Shown here piece after piece: positions 33,016-35,381 of a stretch of 35,381 bases of DNA (the first letter of the stretch is position 1; each line of letters opens with the position of its first letter). The position numbers and the translations under genes are program-made. The stretch lies in NCBI RefSeq assembly GCF_006539185.1, contig NZ_BJMN01000069.1, forward strand, positions 1 to 35,381. The letters run 5' to 3'. Source of the stretch: Streptomyces gardneri (GTDB taxonomy: Bacteria > Actinomycetota > Actinomycetes > Streptomycetales > Streptomycetaceae). The notes beneath the pieces were generated by a model that saw nothing but the letters and a program-made list of their open reading frames with translations, was not told the origin of the DNA and did no database searches.

Positions 33016-33995
33016 GCGCCCCGACCCCCGAGACCGCTACGGACTCGGACAGCGCCCGCGCCTCCCTGGAGGCCCTGCGCACCGAGATCGCGAAGGCCGT
33101 GGTCGGCCAGGACCCCGCCGTCACCGGTCTCGTCGTCGCCCTGCTCTGCCGGGGACACGTACTCCTCGAAGGCGTCCCCGGAGTCGCCAAGACCCTGCTG
33201 GTCCGCTCGCTCGCCGCCGCCCTCGAACTCGACACCAAGCGCGTCCAGTTCACCCCCGACCTCATGCCGAGCGACGTCACGGGCTCTCTCGTCTACGACA
33301 CCAGGACCTCGGAGTTCTCCTTCCAGCCCGGCCCGGTCTTCACCAACCTGCTGCTCGCCGACGAGATCAACCGCACGCCCCCGAAGACCCAGTCCTCGCT
33401 CCTCGAGGCGATGGAGGAGCGTCAGGTCACCGTCGACGGCACCCCGCGCGCCCTCCCCGAGCCCTTCCTGGTCGCCGCGACCCAGAACCCCGTCGAGTAC
33501 GAGGGCACCTACCCTCTCCCCGAGGCCCAACTGGACCGCTTCCTACTGAAGCTGACGGTCCCTCTGCCCTCACGCACGGACGAGATCCAGGTCCTCACCC
33601 GGCACGCCGAAGGCTTCGACCCCCGCGACCTGAAGGCCGCCGGCGTCCGCCCGGTCGCGGGCCCCGCCGAACTGGAAGCCGCCCGGGCCGCCGTGGCCAA
33701 GGTCGCGGTCTCCCCCGAGATCGCCGGCTATGTCGTCGATATCTGTCGTGCCACGCGTGAATCCCCCTCGCTCACGCTCGGGGTCTCCCCCCGAGGCGCC
33801 ACCGCCCTGCTCTCCACCGCCCGCGCCTGGGCCTGGCTCACCGGCCGGGACTACGTCACCCCGGACGACGTGAAGGCCCTCGCACTCCCCACCCTGCGTC
33901 ATCGCATCCACCTGCGGCCCGAGGCCGAGATGGAGGGAGTCACCGGTGACTCCGTCATCAACTCGATCCTCGCCCACGTCCCCGTCCCCCGCTGA
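33012..33995 (+). CDS. MoxR-family AAA+ ATPase
   Basis: A 327-residue AAA+ protein. Walker A GVPGVAKT is at 54-61, Walker B LLLADE at 113-118 followed by INRTPPKTQSSLLEAMEE (MoxR signature), sensor 1 in VAATQNPVEYEGTYPLPEAQ, and an arginine in LDRFLLK. A C-terminal lid follows. MoxR proteins act as chaperone-like ATPases that work with vWA-type partners to assemble or activate complexes. The partner is likely the DUF58 product encoded 12 nt downstream. ATG 33012 overlaps the upstream TGA; GAGAGG precedes it. Substrate unknown. Confidence 0.95.
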   Translation: MSAPTPETATDSDSARASLEALRTEIAKAVVGQDPAVTGLVVALLCRGHVLLEGVPGVAKTLLVRSLAAALELDTKRVQFTPDLMPSDVTGSLVYDTRTSEFSFQPGPVFTNLLLADEINRTPPKTQSSLLEAMEERQVTVDGTPRALPEPFLVAATQNPVEYEGTYPLPEAQLDRFLLKLTVPLPSRTDEIQVLTRHAEGFDPRDLKAAGVRPVAGPAELEAARAAVAKVAVSPEIAGYVVDICRATRESPSLTLGVSPRGATALLSTARAWAWLTGRDYVTPDDVKALALPTLRHRIHLRPEAEMEGVTGDSVINSILAHVPVPR

Positions 33996-34007
33996 GAACG
34001 GCGCCCC

Positions 34008-35318
34008 ATGGCCCTCACCGGACGAACCGCGCTGCTCGCCGCTCTCGGATCGCTCCCCGTCGGCATCCTCGCCCCCAGCTGGGCGGGGATGCTCGCGGTG
34101 AACGCGCCCCTCTCACTAGCAATTCTGTGCGACTACGCGATGGCCGCGCCAGTACGAACGCTCCAGTTCACCCGAAGTGGTGACACATCCGTTCGACTCG
34201 GTGACGCGGCAGAAGTCCAGCTCACGGTCACCAACCCGTCCCGCCGCCGCCTCCGCGCCCAACTCCGCGACGCCTGGCCGCCCAGCAGCTGGCTCCCCGG
34301 CACCGAGCAGGCCGCGTCCCGCCACGAGCTCACGGTCCCAGCCGGGGAACGCCGCCGCCTCACCACCAAGCTGCGCCCCACGCGCCGTGGCGACCGCCGA
34401 GCCGAACGGATCACCGTCCGGTCGTACGGCCCCCTCGGCCTCGCCGCCCGCCAGGGCAACCACGAGGTCCCCTGGACCGTCCGCGTCCTGCCGCCCTTCA
34501 CCAGCCGCAAGCACCTGCCGTCCCGCCTGGCCCGGCTCCGCGAGCTGGACGGTCGCACCAGCGTGCTGACCCGCGGCGAGGGCACCGAGTTCGACAGCCT
34601 CCGCGAGTACGTCCCCGGTGACGACACCCGCTCGATCGACTGGCGCGCCACAGCACGTCAGACCACGGTCGCGGTCCGCACCTGGCGCCCCGAGCGCGAC
34701 CGCCACATCCTCATCGTCCTCGACACCGGCCGCACCTCCGCCGGCCGTGTCGGCGACGTCCCCCGGCTGGATGCCGCGATGGACGCCGCCCTCCTCCTCA
34801 CCGCCCTCGCCTCCCGGGCCGGCGACCGCGTGGACCTCGTGGCCTACGACCGTCGCCTCCGCGCCCAGGTCCAGGGCCGCTCCGCGGGTGACGTCCTGCC
34901 CGCGGTGGTCAACGCCCTCGCCCCGCTCGAACCGGAGCTGGTGGAGACGGACGCCCGCGGCCTCGCCGCCGCGGCCCTGTCCCGCGCCCCGCGCCGTTCC
35001 CTCGTCGTCCTCCTGACGGCCCTCGACGCGGCCCCGATCGAAGAGGGGCTCCTCCCCGTACTGCCGCAGCTCACCCAGCGCCACACGGTCCTGGTGGCTT
35101 CTGTCGCCGATCCGAGAACCGCTGCCATGGCAGGCGCCCGCGGCACGATCGAAGGCGTCTACGAAGCCGCCGCGGCCACCCAGACGCAGTCCCAGCGCAC
35201 CCGTACGGCGGACCAGCTCCGCCGCCACGGCGTCACCGTCGTCGACGCCTCCCCCGACACCCTCGCCCCCGCCCTGGCCGACGCCTACCTCGCCCTGAAA
35301 GCAGCCGGCCGCCTCTGA
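34008..35318 (+). CDS. DUF58 (vWA-like) protein, MoxR partner
   Basis: A 436-residue protein. Two N-terminal hydrophobic stretches (about 6-45) anchor it in the membrane. A beta-rich middle follows, then the DUF58 signature FDSLREYVPGDD plus IDWRATARQ (about 195-220). A vWA-like half comes next with ILIVLDTGRTS (about 235-245). The metal site reads D-T-G-R-T rather than the classical D-x-S-x-S, as in many actinobacterial DUF58 proteins. It likely presents substrates to, or is remodelled by, the MoxR ATPase. The gene ends 63 bp before the window edge and the operon may continue. Confidence 0.92.
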   Translation: MALTGRTALLAALGSLPVGILAPSWAGMLAVNAPLSLAILCDYAMAAPVRTLQFTRSGDTSVRLGDAAEVQLTVTNPSRRRLRAQLRDAWPPSSWLPGTEQAASRHELTVPAGERRRLTTKLRPTRRGDRRAERITVRSYGPLGLAARQGNHEVPWTVRVLPPFTSRKHLPSRLARLRELDGRTSVLTRGEGTEFDSLREYVPGDDTRSIDWRATARQTTVAVRTWRPERDRHILIVLDTGRTSAGRVGDVPRLDAAMDAALLLTALASRAGDRVDLVAYDRRLRAQVQGRSAGDVLPAVVNALAPLEPELVETDARGLAAAALSRAPRRSLVVLLTALDAAPIEEGLLPVLPQLTQRHTVLVASVADPRTAAMAGARGTIEGVYEAAAATQTQSQRTRTADQLRRHGVTVVDASPDTLAPALADAYLALKAAGRL

Positions 35319-35381
35319 CCCACTGCCTTACTTCCCTCCGCCGGCCACCCCTCCGAAGGGAATCCGGCCCTGATCTGCCCG

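Noticed and set aside
1..35381. CRISPR array, tRNA, rRNA, insertion sequence or prophage
   Set aside because: No regularly spaced identical repeats of CRISPR size, no cloverleaf with a T-loop consensus, no transposase, integrase or phage gene found on reading both strands.

Overview
The window is about 72% G+C by eye. It has strong third-position G/C bias, GTG starts, few T-tracts at terminators, and a gene order typical of the chromosome core of Streptomyces or a close relative. The block Rv3235-like - secA - hpf - comF - lpqB - mtrB - mtrA is also recognisable in Mycobacterium tuberculosis (Rv3235 to Rv3246c). This is therefore conserved actinobacterial backbone, with Streptomyces-specific genes inserted around it. 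I see no IS element, prophage, CRISPR array, tRNA or rRNA.

Layout. 1-1001: 3' end of a large FtsK/SpoIIIE-type ATPase with an unusual repeat-filled insertion. 1174-4820: sugar-type ABC importer (lipoprotein, MalF-like and MalG-like permeases, no ATPase gene). 4861-5460: TetR repressor, divergent from a polysaccharide-type ABC-2 exporter (5601-7380) followed by a GT87-like membrane glycosyltransferase (7411-8775). Two near-identical candidate operators lie between repressor and exporter. 8883-13850: very large NAD-dependent glutamate dehydrogenase, convergent with the glycosyltransferase across a G-rich tract and a strong hairpin. 14281-14835: DJ-1/PfpI protein. 15100-16321: HAD hydrolase and a DUF6912-like protein, both on the minus strand. 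16596-17063: Rv3235-family protein. 17193-20000: secA. 20240-22032: GNAT acetyltransferase and a YcaQ-type DNA glycosylase. 22029-22796: NarL-family response regulator with no adjacent kinase. 23012-23692: long-form hibernation factor hpf. 23987-24802: comF. 25021-29570: lpqB-mtrB-mtrA operon (minus). 29902-35318: divergent operon of a multi-pass membrane protein, DUF4129, DUF4350, MoxR AAA+ ATPase and DUF58 (vWA-like) proteins.

How the genes fit together. MtrA/MtrB/LpqB form an envelope and cell-cycle signalling unit. The divergent MoxR-DUF58-DUF4129-DUF4350 set looks like a membrane-anchored chaperone or assembly machine of unknown substrate. SecA and the Rv3235-like protein are secretion-linked neighbours. 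Hpf, the large GDH and the response regulator point to growth-phase or starvation physiology.

Most interesting signals: (1) a 16-residue tandem repeat inside the C-terminal ATPase domain of the FtsK-like protein; (2) a prealbumin-like domain inserted into the extracellular loop of the MalF-type permease; (3) paired TetR operators; (4) a direct-repeat site in the mtrA promoter and a related triple-repeat/palindrome upstream of the Rv3235-like gene; (5) a nine-codon leader reading frame plus hairpin ahead of hpf; (6) a nearly perfect 29-bp dyad upstream of the response regulator; (7) a nine-run G tract next to the terminator between the glycosyltransferase and gdh. No function was tested here. 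All names come from reading motifs and gene order.
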